NCBI GenBank assembly: GCA_019637685.1
Contig: JAHBVF010000009.1
Coordinates: forward strand, 124,001 to 188,000
DNA: 64,000 nucleotides
Direction of reading: 5' to 3'
From: Caldilineaceae bacterium
GTDB taxonomy: Bacteria; Chloroflexota; Anaerolineae; Caldilineales; Caldilineaceae
Below, piece after piece: positions 33,755 through 42,070 of the stretch (positions are counted from its first letter, which is position 1; each line of letters starts with the position of its first letter). A program made the position numbers and the translations under genes. The notes under the pieces were generated by a model. It searched no databases. It saw only the letters and a list, made by a program, of their open reading frames with translations, and was not told the DNA's origin.

Positions 33755-35725
33755 TCAACAGGCATTTTGTATTGCCTCTACGGTGTGTGGATTTTCCAAA
33801 CTGCTCACATCCCCCAGGGCCTGGCCCAGATAGGCGGCGCGGATGATGCGGTTCATCACTTTGGCGTTGCGGGTCTTGGGCAGGGCCGCGCAGAACTTTA
33901 CTTCCCGCGGCTTCAGCGGGCGGCCCAATTCGTCTGTAACCAGCTTCTCCAGTTCGGCGCGCAATGTTTCGCTGGCTTCCACGCCCGCTGCCAGAATGAC
34001 AAAGACCACCACTTCGTTGTCTTTGATGGGATGGGGCACGCCGATGGCCGCGGATTCGGTGACCGCGGGGTGGCGGTTGACAATCGCTTCCACCTCTGCC
34101 GGTCCCAGGCGTTTGCCCGCCACTTTGATGGTGTCGTCGCTGCGCCCCAGAATGTACCAGAGACCGTCGGCGTCGATGGCGCAGAAGTCCCCGTGCAGCC
34201 AGACGTTCTCAAAATGGCTCCAGTAGGTTTCCTGGTAGCGCGTCGTATCCCGCCAGAAGCCTCGCGTCATCCCAATCCAGGGCTGGCGAATGACCAGTTC
34301 CCCCACCGCGCCGCGCACGGGCTGGCCCGCGTCGTCCACCACATCCGCGGCTATCCCCGGAATCGGCCCGCCAAAGGACGCGGGTTTGAGCGGTTTGAAG
34401 AAACTGCTGGCCAGAATGCCGCCGCTGATCTCTGTGCCGCCGGTGTAGTTGAGGATGGGTTTAGCACTGTCGAGCACATTCTCAAAAACCCAGCGCCAGG
34501 AGGCCGGGTCCCAGGGACTGCCGGTGGAGCCGACCGCACGCAGGGCCGAAAGGTCGTGGCGCTGCACAGGTTCCGGGCCGTGGGGAGCCAGGCCGCGGAT
34601 GAGCACCGGCGAGACGCCCAGATGGGTCACCCGGTGTTGGGCGCACAGTTTCCACACCCGGTCCACATCCGGGAAGTCGGGCGCGCCGTCATAGAAAAGC
34701 ATGGCCGCGCCGTTGAGCAGGCTGCCAAAGATCAGCCACGGCCCCATCATCCAGCCCATATCCGTCATCCAATAGATGACTTCCCCCGGCTTCAAATCCA
34801 TGACCTGGCGCATGTCCTGGGCCGCCTTCACCGGGAAGCCGCAGTGGGTGTGGACCGCGCCTTTGGGCCGCCCGGTGGTGCCGCTGGTGTAGATAATCAT
34901 CAGCATATCTTCGGCGCTGGTGGATGCGGTGGGCGCTGTGTCCGCTTGCTGGGGAACGATTTCCTCCCACCAGATGTCCCGCCCTGGCTGCATGGGCGTG
35001 TCCGCGCCGCCCGTGCGATTGACGACAATCACCCGTTCCACTGTGGGCACATGGGCCAGGGCTTCGTCCAGCACAGGCTTCATCGCCACCCGTTTGCCCC
35101 GCCGATACATTCCATCCGCGGCGAAGACGGCTTTGGCGTCCGCGTCCGCCAGACGGCTGCGAATGGCCGACGGGCCGTAGCCGCTGAAGAGAGGCAGAAT
35201 CACCCCACCGATCTTCACAATCGCCAGGAAAGCCGCGGCCAGTTCCGGCGTCATAGGCATATACAGCCCCACCGCGTCGCCCGCGCCGATGCCCAGACCG
35301 CGCAGGGCATTGGCGCAGCGGCAGACTTCGGCGTTGAGTTCGGCATAGGAGAGGGTGACACTCTGGCCTTCCTCGCCCGCGTAGAGAAAGGCGGGCTGGT
35401 CCGCGGTGGGCGTGTCCATCCATTTGTCCAGGCAGTTGTGGATGATATTCATGCGTCCGTCCACGCACCAGCGGGGGGATTGGATGCCGTCGGACAGGTC
35501 CACCACCTGGCTGTAGGGCTGCTCGAAGCGGATGTCCAGATCAGCCAGCACCGCATCCCAAAACCAGGCGATGTCGTCGATGGAGCGAGCCAGCAGGTCG
35601 TCGTAGGAGGCGATGGCGTGGCGATCCATAAATGCCTGCAAATTGCTGGCTGCCATCCATTCCGGGTTGGGCTGCCAGGCGATCTCCTGGCCGAAGGGGA
35701 AAGTAGGATTGGATAATTCTGTCAT
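33755..35725 (-). CDS. Acyl-CoA synthetase, acetyl-CoA synthetase-like
   Basis: A 656-residue AMP-forming acyl-CoA ligase. It has the acetyl-CoA synthetase N-terminal cap (WFWDAVLADLDI), the P-loop-like IIYTSGTTGRPKG, the A5 segment NYTGGTEISGG, the A7 YWSHFENVWLHGDF, the A8 LGRSDDTIKVAGKRLGPAEVE hinge and the C-terminal catalytic Lys in KTRNAKVMNR. The Thr-Gly-Gly-Thr-Glu variant and the missing Trp of true acetate enzymes suggest a related acid, such as acetoacetate, propionate or a longer acid. The start is ATG 35725. Confidence 0.85.
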   Translation of the reverse strand: MTELSNPTFPFGQEIAWQPNPEWMAASNLQAFMDRHAIASYDDLLARSIDDIAWFWDAVLADLDIRFEQPYSQVVDLSDGIQSPRWCVDGRMNIIHNCLDKWMDTPTADQPAFLYAGEEGQSVTLSYAELNAEVCRCANALRGLGIGAGDAVGLYMPMTPELAAAFLAIVKIGGVILPLFSGYGPSAIRSRLADADAKAVFAADGMYRRGKRVAMKPVLDEALAHVPTVERVIVVNRTGGADTPMQPGRDIWWEEIVPQQADTAPTASTSAEDMLMIIYTSGTTGRPKGAVHTHCGFPVKAAQDMRQVMDLKPGEVIYWMTDMGWMMGPWLIFGSLLNGAAMLFYDGAPDFPDVDRVWKLCAQHRVTHLGVSPVLIRGLAPHGPEPVQRHDLSALRAVGSTGSPWDPASWRWVFENVLDSAKPILNYTGGTEISGGILASSFFKPLKPASFGGPIPGIAADVVDDAGQPVRGAVGELVIRQPWIGMTRGFWRDTTRYQETYWSHFENVWLHGDFCAIDADGLWYILGRSDDTIKVAGKRLGPAEVEAIVNRHPAVTESAAIGVPHPIKDNEVVVFVILAAGVEASETLRAELEKLVTDELGRPLKPREVKFCAALPKTRNAKVMNRIIRAAYLGQALGDVSSLENPHTVEAIQNAC

Positions 35726-35852
35726 TGGATTGGCCTTGGGTTGACGGGATAATGCGCTGAGGGGATTCTATCACAGGGGGCGACGTGAATCCACTTTGAC
35801 AGCAGAGGACTGTCGCACGTAAAATGCTTTCTCTGCGTAGGCAGGTCCAATT

Positions 35853-35931
35853 ACCACAAAGTCACAAAGACACGAAGAAAAGCACACTTTCGGTCTTTCT
35901 TTTCTTCTTTGTGTCTTCGCGTCTTTGTGGT
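35853..35931. repeat. Imperfect ~30-bp palindrome upstream of the MOSC gene
   Basis: Arms 35853-35882 and 35899-35931 share an ACCACAAAG...AAAAG text with a few mismatches and gaps. It lies in the divergent gap between the acyl-CoA synthetase and MOSC genes, ending 23 nt before the MOSC start. Confidence 0.6.
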
Positions 35932-35953
35932 TCAAACTCTTGAGGAGAGAAAA

Positions 35954-36514
35954 ATGATTGCTGAAGCCGCCCGTCTGACAACTGATGAAATTGAAGCCGG
36001 ACTGGAAGCTGTGCGCCGTTCGCCCAAAGACACGGGCACGCTGGAACTGATCGTGCGCCGTCCGAAAAGTGAAGTGCGGGATGTGTTGGAGGAGGGTGAA
36101 CTCGACCTGAAAGCCGGTCTGATGGGGGACAATTGGATTGAGCGCCCCAGCACCCGCAGCGCAGACGGCAAAGCCCACCCGGATATGCAGTTGAATGTCA
36201 TCAACACCCGTTTCATCGATCTGGTGGCCCAGGACCGGGATCGCTGGCAGTTGGCCGGGGATCAGTTGTTTGTGGATTTGGACCTGAGCGAGGAGAATCT
36301 GCCCGCGGGAACCCGACTGGCTATCGGCTCGGCGATCATCGAAGTGACCGACCAGCCCCATACGGGGTGCGTCAAATTTGCCGCCCGCTTCGGCAACGAC
36401 GCCCAGAAGTTTGTGATGACGCCGGTTGGCCGCCGTATGCGGTTGCGGGGTCTGTGCGCCAAAGTCGTCCAGCCGGGGACGATTCGGCGGGGAGATAGTG
36501 TTCGCAAAATCTGA
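35954..36514 (+). CDS. MOSC domain-containing protein
   Basis: A 186-residue protein spanning one MOSC domain (molybdenum cofactor sulfurase C-terminal type). Visible are LELIVRRPKSEVRD, MQLNVINTRFIDLVA, DLDLSEENLPAGTRLAIGSAIIEVT and the HTGCVKFAARFG segment with the conserved Cys. Such stand-alone MOSC proteins are thought to handle molybdopterin-bound sulfur or detoxify compounds; the exact role is unknown. Start at ATG 35954 with GAGGAGAGAAAA. No molybdenum enzyme gene is in the window. Confidence 0.82.
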   Translation: MIAEAARLTTDEIEAGLEAVRRSPKDTGTLELIVRRPKSEVRDVLEEGELDLKAGLMGDNWIERPSTRSADGKAHPDMQLNVINTRFIDLVAQDRDRWQLAGDQLFVDLDLSEENLPAGTRLAIGSAIIEVTDQPHTGCVKFAARFGNDAQKFVMTPVGRRMRLRGLCAKVVQPGTIRRGDSVRKI

Positions 36515-36519
36515 GTTGC

Positions 36520-36582
36520 TTGATCCACGAAGGCACACCAAGAATATCTCTTCGTGAATTTTCGTGTGCTTTCGTGGATCAA
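36520..36582. terminator. Bidirectional stem-loop between MOSC and YhhN genes
   Basis: Arms 36520-36537 and 36565-36582 pair at 17 of 18 positions. It lies between two convergent genes and its right arm overlaps the yhhN stop codon, so it could end transcription from both sides. Confidence 0.65.
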
Positions 36583-37277
36583 TTGATCGTCTGCAACGCC
36601 GACCAGATGGAGAGCACAATCAACGCCTGCCCCGGCCCATAGGTGAGCCAGACCCAATCGCCCAGCCAGGGGAAGCGGGTGTGATTGAAGAGTTCCAGGG
36701 CGAGGAGCAGATCGCTGGCGAAAAAGAGCAGACCGCCCGCGGCCAGCACCGCAAAGAGAGGGAATTGCAGGGCCAGATTTACACCCAGCGCCGCGGTGGA
36801 AGCCAGCAGCAGAGAATAGACAAGCGCAGCCCAGAGGAGCGGGCTGCGCTTTTTGTTGCGCAGAAAGACGGCGTAGAAGAGTCCCGCCGCGGCCAGCAGT
36901 CCCAGCCCCACCACCCACCAGAGGACAGGCCGATAGCCAACAATCGCTGTGATGTACGCGATGTGGCCGACGCCGAAAGCGCTAATTCCGCCCAGCACCC
37001 GGTTGGGCGCGGGCAGCAGACCGGCCATAAAGAGATCGCCCATGAAGCCGAAGGTCATCCCCACCGCAATCAGCCGGGCGAAGATTGCCACTTCTCCCGC
37101 GGGCGCAAGCAGAAAACCGTACCAGCCCAGCAGCACCAGCACCGCGGACGAGGCCATACGCGTCCACACGGGCATACGCCGGTAGTGTTGCGGGTCTTTG
37201 CCCCAGAGCCAGCCGCCGAAAAGGAAGGCGGCCCAGAGAGCGAGAAGTAAGAGAGCGATCAGATCGAGTGCGGGCAT
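36579..37277 (-). CDS. YhhN/TMEM86 family membrane protein (lysoplasmalogenase-like)
   Basis: A 232-residue polytopic membrane protein with seven to eight hydrophobic segments. The family core is GMTFGFMGDLFMAGLL with its conserved Gly-Asp pair, plus a C-terminal FFASDLLLALELFNH and a YGPGQALIVLS segment. Animal TMEM86 and some bacterial YhhN proteins hydrolyse the vinyl-ether bond of lysoplasmalogens. Whether this bacterium makes plasmalogens is unknown, so the activity is inferred from the family. Confidence 0.82.
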   Translation of the reverse strand: MPALDLIALLLLALWAAFLFGGWLWGKDPQHYRRMPVWTRMASSAVLVLLGWYGFLLAPAGEVAIFARLIAVGMTFGFMGDLFMAGLLPAPNRVLGGISAFGVGHIAYITAIVGYRPVLWWVVGLGLLAAAGLFYAVFLRNKKRSPLLWAALVYSLLLASTAALGVNLALQFPLFAVLAAGGLLFFASDLLLALELFNHTRFPWLGDWVWLTYGPGQALIVLSIWSALQTIN

Positions 37278-37314
37278 AAGAGGAGAAAAATCAGGTCAAA
37301 AGTCAAAAGGCGGT

Positions 37315-37427
37315 GTCCTGAGCCTGTCGAAGGAGGAAGGCAAAAGAGCGTGTCACGGGACGACAGGCGGACGACGAAAGACGACGCAGTGGGCTGCCGT
37401 CTTGTCATCCCTTCATCCTGTCATCTT
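37315..37427. repeat. Two dispersed repeat copies upstream of yhhN
   Basis: 37315-37334 carries CCTGAGCCTGTCGAAGG, the relative of the in-frame insert at 29519-29560. 37401-37427 carries a relative of the right arm of the 275-344 palindrome. Both lie in the ~150-nt gap between yhhN and the next gene and show that different repeat families accumulate in the same gap. Confidence 0.7.
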
Positions 37428-37428
37428 T

Positions 37429-38070
37429 TCATTCCGCCGCGTAGCCCAACAACTGCGGCTCGGCCCAGACAGCCCAATTCCAGCGATTCTGACCCAGGCT
37501 GTCGGTCATCAATTGCACCACCGCGGTCTGTCCGGCCAGATTGGGCAGGTCGAGCTGGTGACGCTCCCAGACGCAGCTCTGTTTGGTGGTGCTCCACAGG
37601 CGCATGCCGTTGACGTAGACCCGGAAGGCGCAGAAGTTGTCGCCTTCCATCAGCGCGCCGTCGCGGATACCCACGGCAAAGTGCATGCGCAGCCGGTCGA
37701 TCGCCACGGGCACGTGGATCTCGTATTCCACCACCGCGCTACCCACCACGGGCGGATGCTGCCAGAGGGCCAACTGCTGGATCATTCCCGACGAGGCCAC
37801 ACCGACTTTGACTTCCATCAGGTCCGGCTCGCGGGTGGCCTCTTTGCGGGCTTCGGGGAAGGCGTCCAGCAGGTCGTACTTCCAGACGAGACGGAGGCCG
37901 CTGTCGTCGGCCTCCGTCTCGTCCAGCAGACTGTGCCACAACTCTTCCTGCCACTTCAGATAGCTGATGTGCTGGGAGAGTTGGAGCAGGGATTGCTCGT
38001 TTAAATCGTCGATGCGCCGTACCACCGAGTCAAGCAACTCCTGGCGGGCGTCATACTCAGGCATATTCAT
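37429..38070 (-). CDS. Conserved-looking protein of unknown function
   Basis: A 213-residue protein I cannot assign. The first ~50 residues are helical and acidic ([20 protein letters not shown]), and the C-terminal ~130 are beta-rich, with [15 protein letters not shown] and a terminal [12 protein letters not shown] that recall galactose-binding-like or NPCBM carbohydrate modules. It has no signal peptide, so it is probably cytoplasmic. It overlaps the end of the HNH nuclease gene by 14 nt, which suggests translational coupling. Confidence 0.6.
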   Translation of the reverse strand: MNMPEYDARQELLDSVVRRIDDLNEQSLLQLSQHISYLKWQEELWHSLLDETEADDSGLRLVWKYDLLDAFPEARKEATREPDLMEVKVGVASSGMIQQLALWQHPPVVGSAVVEYEIHVPVAIDRLRMHFAVGIRDGALMEGDNFCAFRVYVNGMRLWSTTKQSCVWERHQLDLPNLAGQTAVVQLMTDSLGQNRWNWAVWAEPQLLGYAAE

Positions 38071-38584
38071 TGGCGTGCAGTGCCCCGTTCATCATTGTTT
38101 CCCAATAGGTCGCCGCGATGGGATTGCTGAGCAGCACCAGCGCCACATAGCTCGGCTCGAAGGGTTTGCGCAGCAAGGACATTTGGGCCTCTTCCAGCAG
38201 CAGGCTGCCTTTCTTGTGGTTGCAGCGCTTGCAGGCGGTGGTCAGGTTCGTCCAGCTGTGGTCACCGCCTTTGCTGCGGGGAACCACGTGATCCACCGTC
38301 AGTTCGTAGCGGCCCGGTGTGTCGCCGCAGTATTGGCAGGTGTAGGCATCGCGCAGCATCACCCCGGCACGGGTGGCTGGCACCGAGCGATGGGGCAGGC
38401 GCACATAGCGGGTGAGCCGAATGACCAGCGGCTCGGGAAAGGCGCGGCTGGTGCTGGATAAAATTCGTTCCGTGGCCTCCACCAGTTCTGCCTTTTCGCG
38501 TAGCAACAAAACGACAGCCCGGCGCACAGAGACCAAACTTAAGGGTTCAAATGTAGCGTTTAGCACAAGCACTGACTTTGCCAT
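38057..38584 (-). CDS. HNH endonuclease family protein
   Basis: A 175-residue protein with a C-terminal HNH nuclease module. The zinc-binding cysteines are CQYC and CKRC, and the [33 protein letters not shown] stretch contains the D-H, N and H residues (given here as pieces: [26 protein letters not shown]). The N-terminal [20 protein letters not shown] is a very common leader in stand-alone bacterial HNH proteins. It is not next to the restriction system, so a role in DNA repair or phage defence is possible but unproven. Confidence 0.85.
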   Translation of the reverse strand: MAKSVLVLNATFEPLSLVSVRRAVVLLLREKAELVEATERILSSTSRAFPEPLVIRLTRYVRLPHRSVPATRAGVMLRDAYTCQYCGDTPGRYELTVDHVVPRSKGGDHSWTNLTTACKRCNHKKGSLLLEEAQMSLLRKPFEPSYVALVLLSNPIAATYWETMMNGALHANEYA

Positions 38585-38628
38585 TGGGACACCTTCTGCA
38601 TCCCAAGCCTCTCCAGCGGCTGGGACGC

Positions 38629-39009
38629 CTACCCTAGTGCCACGACACGGGCACGAATCACGACCTCCATCAAAAAGAAACAGACGATAGCAAATAATAT
38701 CGACTTCACATTCTCATCTTCCAGTTTACTCAGATAAGCGTAGGCGGCTGGAAGGGTGATCACAGCTATCGCGCCGTAGAGAATGTGGACAAAAGCTCTG
38801 GGCAGATTGTCGCCCAGGCCCTGGCCGTAGAGAATAAAACCGATGGCGAATTGGGCAACCATCAAAATTTCGCCCACGGCAGCCGCTCCAAACCAATTGC
38901 CATCCAATGGGCGGGAACGGATACGCAGGATAATAGCCCACACGCCCAGAGCAATCATAAAAAGTGTGGCGCTTTGGGCCAGGCCGATGTGAATGATAGA
39001 AAGTGACAC
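38629..39009 (-). CDS. Small integral membrane protein, unknown
   Basis: A 126-residue protein with about four hydrophobic segments and short polar loops (one containing [11 protein letters not shown]). No family is recognised. The start was set at GTG 39009, preceded by an AGGAG site 8 nt upstream; the open frame extends further back to 39090, but that part reads as non-membrane sequence. It lies 44 nt upstream of the HNH gene on the same strand. Confidence 0.6.
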   Translation of the reverse strand: MSLSIIHIGLAQSATLFMIALGVWAIILRIRSRPLDGNWFGAAAVGEILMVAQFAIGFILYGQGLGDNLPRAFVHILYGAIAVITLPAAYAYLSKLEDENVKSILFAIVCFFLMEVVIRARVVALG

Positions 39010-39097
39010 GGACAAAACTCCTGGAAAGGAGGGAATTTGTAGATTTTGTGAAGCGTTCTCACGGGCACGTACTGAGTACACTGGAAACAAAGTTTTA

Positions 39098-39132
39098 TAG
39101 AAGTTCGACTTTTCAGAAAAGTCGAACTTCTA
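39098..39132. repeat. 16-bp perfect palindrome of the GAAGTTCGACTTTT family
   Basis: Arms 39098-39113 and 39117-39132 are perfect reverse complements around a 3-nt loop (CAG). It lies between the lipoprotein gene and the small membrane gene on the minus strand and probably folds as an RNA hairpin or terminator. Relatives are at 9099-9129 and 12443-12476. Confidence 0.78.
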
Positions 39133-39189
39133 CGCCCAAGAAGCATTGTTGACACTATACTTAATTTCTGCCTGGGAAGTATCCATCGC

Positions 39190-40554
39190 TTACGCCCCCG
39201 CGTGAACACTCAAATACTGCTTCAACACCTGCGTCACCGCGCCGCTGATCTCATAGCTGTGCCAGCCCTGGCTGGCCGCCAGCGCATAGATCGTCGCGCC
39301 GATGACATAACTGTCCTGCTGCATGGCCTGGTCATACCAGACCAGTTGCTCCACATACGCGCCCGGTCCCCACAGCCCGTAGCCATTCTCGGCCCAATAC
39401 TGCTGAAATTCGGTCCAGCCCCGGGCGTTGGCCGGGCCGGGTCGATTGGCCACCAGCCCATCTACGCCCATTTCGGTCATCACCAGCGGAATGTCCAGCC
39501 CGGCTGGCTGCAAAATCTGTTTGTAGACCTGGCGATAGCGCAGAGTCAGCCAACCGGTGTCGCCGGGGGTAATGCCGGGATAGCGGCCCGCGCCGTCCCG
39601 GGTGCTCAGGTGATAGATTGTGGGCGCAGAATACTCGTGCAGGCCCAACCAGCCGTCGTACTGCTTGGCTGCATGCAGCGCGGGCAGAAAACGCTCCCAC
39701 ATTTCTAACGGCGGCTGGCCCGTGCCAAAATTGCCGATGACACTGCGGATGCCCCGCTCGGCCAGCAGCCGGGTTCGTTCCGCTTCAAAGTCTGCCAGCT
39801 TTGCCATTTCGTCGCCATTGCCGGGCACAGGCTCGTTGTAGGCCTCCCAGCCGTCATACGTGCCCCGGCGGCGTCCGTCGTCCGCATAGAGCAGGAGCGC
39901 GTTGACAAAATCATGGGCCGCGCCCACTGGGTCCATTGACTCCAGATGCAGTTGGGGCAGATCAATGCGCCCGATCAGCTTTGTGCGGGGCGATGTCTCT
40001 TTGATCTGCCGGGCAAAATTGACATCCAATTCCAACGTTTTTACAACCGCCACCCCGCCTGTTTCCAGCAGTTCAAACAACTGGGGATCGTTGCGGGAGA
40101 CAAACAGCCCCAATTTGCTGGGCGGCCCCGGCGGAAAGGGCGTGGCCACCGGTGTGGCTGTGGGCGGGACAGGCGTGGCCTCGGCAATTTTCGGCGGTGT
40201 CGGCGTCAAGGTCGGTTCTGCCAGGGGCGACATTGACTGAGACTGTACCAGAGGCAGATGCTGATTGTAGACCGCGTCGGTTGGGGTCGCCAGGGGCGAC
40301 GGAGTATGTCTCTGTGCCGGGAGCGGCGTCTTTGTGGGCGTCGCGGTGGGTGTGGGATCGTCGGCTCCACAGCCCGCGGTCAGCAATCCTACCCCGGCTG
40401 CCATCCCGGTTAAAAAGCGGCGACGGCTCCAACCGCGGGGCGTCACCGGTTCGGTCGGTTGATGTTCGTCGTTGCTGGTTTCCCCTTCTTCGCTTCCTTT
40501 GGGAAGGTCCGACTCCTCCCTGTCCAAATGGGCGTTCTGTGTCTTCTTTAGCAT
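39190..40554 (-). CDS. Tat-exported lipoprotein with Thr/Pro linker and glycoside-hydrolase-like barrel
   Basis: A 454-residue protein. After a ~40-residue acidic cytoplasmic lead comes a twin-arginine signal ([10 protein letters not shown]), a hydrophobic core and a lipobox ending AGC. A ~75-residue Thr/Pro-rich linker follows, then a ~300-residue domain with TIM-barrel features: [24 protein letters not shown] (a likely acid/base Glu in NEP) and [11 protein letters not shown] (a likely nucleophile Glu). The pattern resembles clan GH-A hydrolases, but the family is not identified. I chose ATG 40554 rather than 40560 because the promoter places +1 exactly on that A. Confidence 0.7.
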   Translation of the reverse strand: MLKKTQNAHLDREESDLPKGSEEGETSNDEHQPTEPVTPRGWSRRRFLTGMAAGVGLLTAGCGADDPTPTATPTKTPLPAQRHTPSPLATPTDAVYNQHLPLVQSQSMSPLAEPTLTPTPPKIAEATPVPPTATPVATPFPPGPPSKLGLFVSRNDPQLFELLETGGVAVVKTLELDVNFARQIKETSPRTKLIGRIDLPQLHLESMDPVGAAHDFVNALLLYADDGRRRGTYDGWEAYNEPVPGNGDEMAKLADFEAERTRLLAERGIRSVIGNFGTGQPPLEMWERFLPALHAAKQYDGWLGLHEYSAPTIYHLSTRDGAGRYPGITPGDTGWLTLRYRQVYKQILQPAGLDIPLVMTEMGVDGLVANRPGPANARGWTEFQQYWAENGYGLWGPGAYVEQLVWYDQAMQQDSYVIGATIYALAASQGWHSYEISGAVTQVLKQYLSVHAGA

Positions 40555-40560
40555 AGGCAT

Positions 40561-40589
40561 ACTATATCACCGGTTAGAATTGGACTCAA
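40561..40589 (-). promoter_or_regulatory. Promoter placing +1 on the ATG of the Tat lipoprotein gene
   Basis: On the minus strand TTGAGT (40584-40589) and TATAGT (40561-40566) are 17 nt apart. Counting seven bases past the -10 puts +1 at 40554, the A of an ATG. No ribosome-binding site is present, so the mRNA would be leaderless. Confidence 0.6.
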
Positions 40590-40657
40590 ATAAAACCACC
40601 TCTCTCCAAACGAGTGTATACTGGGCCAGGTTCCCAAGCGCGCTATAAAATTCATAG

Positions 40658-40687
40658 TTGCATATCTGTAGATGAATGGGCTATAAT
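40658..40687 (+). promoter_or_regulatory. Promoter upstream of the SelW-like gene
   Basis: TTGCAT (40658-40663) and a perfect TATAAT (40682-40687) are 18 nt apart. Predicted +1 is about 40694, leaving a ~76-nt leader before the ATG at 40770. Confidence 0.65.
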
Positions 40688-40769
40688 CGGTAGGCGCTAT
40701 ACTTTTTATACCGAAACCGATGTACCTATCTTCGGGATGGGTATGCCACCACCAGCAAGGAGAAACCCT

Positions 40770-41036
40770 ATGCAGAAGTACACTGTAAGCATTGAATACT
40801 GCGTACAATGAAACTACACCCCCCGTGCTGTCCGTGCGGCAGCCGATATGCTTGAGAATTTTACACCTGTCATCGAAAGCTTCACGCTTATCCCGTCCAG
40901 CGGGGGGCGCTTTGAGGTGCTGGCGGGTGACAAATTGATTTATAGCAAAAAAGCCGAGGGACGTCACGCCGAGGAAGGCGAAGTGGTGCGACGGTTTACT
41001 GAGGTGATGGGCATCGAGGCGATGCCGAGAAAGTAA
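40770..41036 (+). CDS. SelW/Rdx-type selenoprotein with in-frame UGA
   Basis: An 88-residue thioredoxin-like-fold protein if the UGA at 40809-40811 is read as selenocysteine (U14). The start ATG 40770 follows an AAGGAG site at 40757-40762. The N-terminus reads YTVSIEYCVQ-U-NYTPRAVRAAD, giving the C-x-x-U redox motif of SelW/SelT/SelH family proteins at exactly the usual place, and the rest (FTLIPSSGGRFEVLAGDKLIYSKK, given as FTLIPSSGGRFEV and DKLIYSKK, then GRHAE) is canonical Rdx. Ordinary calling would start at 40848 and give only 62 residues. A SECIS-like hairpin follows the UGA. The likely role is thiol-redox protection. Sec decoding genes are not in this window. Confidence 0.85.
40809..40843 (+). 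promoter_or_regulatory. In-frame UGA and bacterial SECIS-like hairpin
   Basis: After the UGA (40809-40811) the RNA can fold a 6-bp stem: 40827-40830 with 40840-40843 (GCUG/CAGC) and 40832-40833 with 40838-40839 (CC/GG), with a bulged U at 40831 and a GUGC tetraloop at 40834-40837. A bulged U below an apical loop containing GU is the SelB-contacting feature of the E. coli fdhF element. The apical G is 23 nt after the UGA, inside the usual bacterial range. Confidence 0.75.
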
Positions 41037-41104
41037 AAGCCGGCAGTGGGTATTGGATAGTTCAGAGGGGTGTCCACAGCGCATCCCCGCGAAGTATCCA
41101 ATAC

Positions 41105-41656
41105 CTACGATTCCAGCAGGTGATTGTCCAGAACCGCGTAGATATTCACTGATGAAGTTGTTTTTGTGTTTGTGTGGATTGTGTAGCCCAGGCGGCGGTG
41201 AAAGCGAATCGAGCGCTCGTTTTCACTGTGAATACCATTTACCAGCCGCGGCAGTTTGAGTTCCAGAAACGCGTACTCAATGCAGCGCTGGCACGCTTCG
41301 CAGGCCAGACTTTGCCCCCAATATTCCTTGCCAAAGGCAAAGGCCAGTTCGACTTCAATCGACTGGAAAAGCGGGTGCGCGCCAGGAAGTCTTTCGTATG
41401 TATCCACATACGGGTCCAGATGGACCTGCCCAATCAGCGCACCCGTCTCTTTGAGAACGACGCCCAGTCGTCCAAAGTCATCCCCAGGCGCGTTCTCGTA
41501 GTGGATCAGGCGCGCACGCACCGCGTCCTTGTTGCTGCCCAGACTGCTGTACAGCCTGTAGACGTCCGGATCTGTGTAGATCAGAACAAAGATGTCGTCT
41601 AAATCGGCCAGCCGCAGAGGACGCAACAGAAGCCGCTCTGTCTCAAAAGGTCCCAT
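41105..41656 (-). CDS. GNAT family N-acetyltransferase, RimJ/RimL type
   Basis: A 183-residue acetyltransferase. It begins with ETERLLLRPLRLADLDDIF, the hallmark of the RimJ/RimL-like branch, and continues with IGQVHLDPY, ELAFAFGKEYWGQSLACEA (the acetyl-CoA-binding V/I-x-x-x-x-W-G-x-G/S-x-A loop) and INGIHSENERSIRFHRRLGY, where the NERS..LGY element is diagnostic. The acetylated amine is not predictable. It lies 4 nt downstream of the NTF2-like gene on the same strand. Confidence 0.85.
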   Translation of the reverse strand: MGPFETERLLLRPLRLADLDDIFVLIYTDPDVYRLYSSLGSNKDAVRARLIHYENAPGDDFGRLGVVLKETGALIGQVHLDPYVDTYERLPGAHPLFQSIEVELAFAFGKEYWGQSLACEACQRCIEYAFLELKLPRLVNGIHSENERSIRFHRRLGYTIHTNTKTTSSVNIYAVLDNHLLES

Positions 41657-41659
41657 TTT

Positions 41660-42070
41660 TTAGAGTGACACTCCCATCTCCGCCAGCTTGGCTGCCATCG
41701 CCATTCCCAGCGCCTGCAAGCCGTTGGCCGGACGCACCAGCACCTCAAAGTCTATAATCCGGCCCGCGTCGTCCCAGCGGATCAGATCGATCCCCTTCAC
41801 CGATAGCTCACCCACCTGCGCGCTGAATTCCAGTGCCCAGTCGTTGCCGTCCAGCCATTCCCGGTGATAGGTGAAGTCGTCGAAGACTGTTGTGGCGGCT
41901 GTCAGAATGGCGGCAGCAATCGCTGCTCCCGTCTTCGCTTTCCAGAAAAAGGGCGAACGGAACTGCACATCCGGGGCCAGCAGCGCGCTCAATGCCGCAT
42001 AGTCCTGCGCAAAGACCACCCGATGCCATTCGGCCAGTCGGGCCTGTTGATGTTCACTGTGGCTGTTCAT
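41660..42070 (-). CDS. NTF2-like/SnoaL-fold protein
   Basis: A 136-residue single-domain protein of the nuclear-transport-factor-2/SnoaL-like fold. The pattern is a first helix (LAEWHRVVFAQDYAALSALL), then APDVQFRSPFFWKAK, a helical AAAILTAATTVFDDF and three final strands. Such proteins are often small isomerases, hydrolases or binding domains; no catalytic set can be read here. The start at ATG 42070 follows CAGGAGAAGCAG and overlaps the end of the upstream membrane gene by 17 nt, so the two are probably co-translated. Confidence 0.72.
   Translation of the reverse strand: MNSHSEHQQARLAEWHRVVFAQDYAALSALLAPDVQFRSPFFWKAKTGAAIAAAILTAATTVFDDFTYHREWLDGNDWALEFSAQVGELSVKGIDLIRWDDAGRIIDFEVLVRPANGLQALGMAMAAKLAEMGVSL

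Noticed and set aside
33767..35716. 649-codon plus-strand open frame
   Set aside because: Exact antisense of the acyl-CoA synthetase, whose motifs are unambiguous.
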